From: Kiritimatiellia bacterium
Lineage (GTDB): Bacteria; Verrucomicrobiota; Kiritimatiellia; RFP12; UBA1067
Direction: 5' to 3'
DNA length: 7,139 bases
NCBI GenBank assembly: GCA_017547265.1
Contig: JAFYQC010000079.1
Span: 1-7,139, forward strand
Numbering within the stretch: the first letter of the stretch is position 1; each line of letters begins with the position of its first letter. The notes below the pieces were generated by a model, which was not told the DNA's origin, did no database searches, and saw nothing but the letters and a program-made list of their open reading frames with translations. The position numbers were made by a program, and so were the translations under genes. Of the stretch, positions 6,101-7,139 are shown in pieces.

Positions 6101-7113
6101 GGATCAAGGTTATGCCAAATCTCGTCAAACGTCTGAAAGACAACACATCTAAAGTTGCTGCCGAAATCAAGAATGGCTCTACATGGGGTTCACAAGGCTC
6201 CTTCGCATTTGACGCAGTGGTCGGCAATCCGACGTATCAGGAAGACGATGGTGGATTTGCATCGTCCGCGAGCCCTGTTTACAACACTTTCGTCGATGCC
6301 GCCATTGCACTTCGCCCGCGTTTTGTGACGCTCATAACGCCGTCGCGCTGGTTTGTGGGCGGCAAGGGGCTTGATGATTTCAGATCACGTCTTCTGGCAG
6401 ACCATCATCTTAGCTTGCTGGTAGATTTCCCGTTGCTGTACGAGCCTTTCAGCAACGTCAAGATTCGCGGAGGAATCTCATATTTTCTTTGGGACAGCGG
6501 TTACAACGGCCCTTGTACCGTCACGACAATGGAGGGCGGGAAAGCTGTCGGCAAATCAGACACCCGTTTCCTTGACGAGTTTGATGTTCTCGTAAGGCGC
6601 AATGAGGCCGTCCCGATTCTTCGTAAGGTGCTTGCGCGAAAAGAACAGAAGATGGACGAAGAAGTGTCTAGCAGGAAACCATTTGGCTTTCCCACCAACT
6701 TCAAAGGCGCGGACTCTGCTACTGGGATTACAGATGCGATCAAGCTCTATGGCAATCAGAAAATCACATGGATTGACCGTTCGGCTGTCACAACCAACGC
6801 AAAATGGATTGACGAGTGGAAGGTCTTGATGACGGCTGTGCAGGGAACCAGTTCAGCAGTGGAAACGAGGTTCCTATCCAATCCAATTGTCGCGGGGCCG
6901 GGGACGGCTTGCACCGAGACGTACATTGTGGCGGGGCATTTCGCGTCTAAATCAAAGGCAACCAACCTTGCGAACTATTTGCGCACACGGTTCGTGAGAT
7001 TTCTTGTTTCTCTTCGCAAGGCGACGCAACACGCAACGCGCGATGTGTACGCTTTTGTCCCGCACCAAGACTTTACCTCGTCCTCCGACATCGACTGGTC
7101 GCGTTCAGTTTAG
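3160..7113 (+). CDS. GIY-YIG-like / DEAH helicase / Eco57I-type N6-adenine methyltransferase, single chain
   Basis: 1317 aa. Domains in order: (1) residues about 22-130, GIY-YIG-like nuclease with IYVY (25-28), LLKIGD (38-43), R69, H104/H105/H107 and REWF (126-129). (2) SF2 helicase: FTPRPEQ (162-168), Walker A AKMRFGKT (189-196), DEAH (306-309), SGTP (337-340), motif V near TTGVTVP (537-543), motif VI YLQTIFRVQSP (562-572). (3) Charged coiled coil about 711-752 and a coupler. (4) Gamma-type methyltransferase: motif X VLTPW (857-861), motif I ILEINSKTGLYP (909-920), conserved TPMAKSITHRTLVGYR (961-976), motif IV GNPTYQ (1022-1027), then ITPSRWF. (5) C-terminal recognition-like part with CTETYIV and RKATQH. 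The order matches Type ISP enzymes such as LlaGI, which translocate on DNA by ATP hydrolysis and both methylate and cut. The gene stops at TAG (7111-7113), yet the same frame continues as EIDAQLYA, so the C-terminus is probably shortened by a few dozen residues. Specificity is unknown. Confidence 0.9.
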   Translation: MPRRQQNLATLRSEVFAPTFSAKTIYVYNSPDAGHDGLLKIGDASVKGLHSLDGVMPNAPELDAAAKKRIDSYTRTQGASYNLLRTELAVRKLPDGSHEGFRDHHVHRVLKNSGVEQVQPNGSTAREWFKTDLATSTNAIAAVKAGRKSLSAAETSETRTPFTPRPEQERFIVETIKALKKSSKYLWNAKMRFGKTVTALELVRRMGFKKTIIITHRPVVNDGWFKDFRDMVFVRPEDAASWVYGFRQAGIQEDDRPKVDELCEGDTKHLVYFASIQDLRGSKAVGGDFDKNMDVFTAHWDCIIVDEAHEGTQTALGDKVVKSLFHDEKTQKLLALSGTPFNILDAYRDSGVSTWDYVMEQTAKANWAVEHAGDANPYEDLPRLAMFVYDLAAEIGGYRAEDVRGSVFNFKEFFRVWTGNAQIDHAAAPEGAIGRFVHEGDVRRFLTLLCTPSASTCFPFATDENRAMFHHTFWLVPGVREALALQHLIEERMPGFCVVNVAGDGDPDDPSGEALAAVRDAIATHEYTITLSCGKLTTGVTVPEWSAVFMLAGRYETSAIRYLQTIFRVQSPGWLDGCAKENCYVYDFAPDRTLKVIADAARLSDTNRNSGGDDTDRRAAMGALLNFCPVIALKGSAMRPFDADALMQELKRALASRAILSGFADDSLYDDDMLRADRIDVRDFEKLRKVLKDAKIDEVPNGKFTVNKHGLTEEEREKAERAKKKPAKELSEEEKELLRRLREEREAKRNFKATLRAISVRMPLMLYGADGDWDEDISLDRFVELVDEASWAEFMPKGVTKKLFEKFKKYYDKDVFALSAKSIRREAQGADALFPEERIQILAEVFGRFRNPDKETVLTPWKVVNRQLSDTLGGYVFFDEDFKTETSVPRFVNQGDATTATLANRNAKILEINSKTGLYPLYVVYSLYRARLGGRTPTTVEEANEVWDAVCRENMFVLTLTPMAKSITHRTLVGYRNASTRIKVMPNLVKRLKDNTSKVAAEIKNGSTWGSQGSFAFDAVVGNPTYQEDDGGFASSASPVYNTFVDAAIALRPRFVTLITPSRWFVGGKGLDDFRSRLLADHHLSLLVDFPLLYEPFSNVKIRGGISYFLWDSGYNGPCTVTTMEGGKAVGKSDTRFLDEFDVLVRRNEAVPILRKVLARKEQKMDEEVSSRKPFGFPTNFKGADSATGITDAIKLYGNQKITWIDRSAVTTNAKWIDEWKVLMTAVQGTSSAVETRFLSNPIVAGPGTACTETYIVAGHFASKSKATNLANYLRTRFVRFLVSLRKATQHATRDVYAFVPHQDFTSSSDIDWSRSV
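7111..7113 (+). other. In-frame TAG inside an apparently conserved C-terminus
   Basis: The stop follows DIDWSRSV. Codons 7114-7137 in the same frame read E-I-D-A-Q-L-Y-A and the last two bases (aa) begin a Lys or Asn codon. This matches the LYxKYGL-type ending I recall for relatives. It could be a nonsense mutation (for example from CAG or GAG), a sequencing error, or a read-through or recoded amber codon. The other three genes end in TGA, TAA and TGA. Confidence 0.6.
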
Positions 7114-7139
7114 GAAATCGACGCGCAGCTCTACGCCAA

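Noticed and set aside
1..7139. CRISPR array, tRNA, rRNA, insertion sequence or attachment site
   Set aside because: No spaced direct repeats of suitable size, no cloverleaf, no transposase and no terminal inverted repeats were seen; nearly all the sequence is coding.

Overview
The window carries four consecutive plus-strand genes with almost no non-coding DNA, and it reads as a piece of a bacterial defence (restriction-modification) locus. Base composition is balanced (my impression is about half G+C). Genes start behind clear AGGAGG-type ribosome sites, and the proteins resemble families widespread in gut and rumen anaerobes. The sequence does not allow a firm taxonomic call; a metagenomic or host-associated anaerobe is only a guess.

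Layout. Bases 1-939 hold the 3' part of a Fic-domain gene: Fic core, a repeat-rich linker and a C-terminal winged helix. Its true start lies upstream of the window. A 57-base gap (940-996) follows, with an extended -10 promoter-like sequence at 962-970. Then comes a tightly packed three-gene unit: (i) 997-2055, a 352-aa protein of the family usually labelled 'restriction endonuclease subunit M', with methyltransferase motif X-like and motif I-like segments but no catalytic [DNS]PP[YFW] motif; (ii) 2048-3160, a 370-aa DUF1016/YhcG-family PD-(D/E)xK nuclease; (iii) 3160-7113, a 1317-aa multidomain protein with a GIY-YIG-like N-terminus, an SF2 DEAH helicase, a coiled-coil/coupler region, an Eco57I-type N6-adenine methyltransferase (motif IV NPTY) and a C-terminal target-recognition-like region. 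The second and third genes overlap their upstream neighbours by 8 bases and 1 base, which suggests translational coupling.

Working model (inference). The large protein has the order nuclease-helicase-coupler-methyltransferase-recognition of single-chain Type ISP enzymes such as LlaGI, but with a GIY-YIG-like module where those carry an Mrr-like nuclease. The small M protein could supply part of the SAM-binding or DNA-recognition function. DUF1016 would be a second nuclease or an accessory factor. Fic is a plausible neighbouring toxin or regulator.

The most notable points are: the in-frame TAG ending the large gene, after which the same frame continues as family-like sequence to the window edge; the GIY-YIG-like N-terminus; the methyltransferase signature divided between two proteins; and a perfect 9-bp inverted repeat plus a 10-bp palindrome just inside the first gene of the operon.
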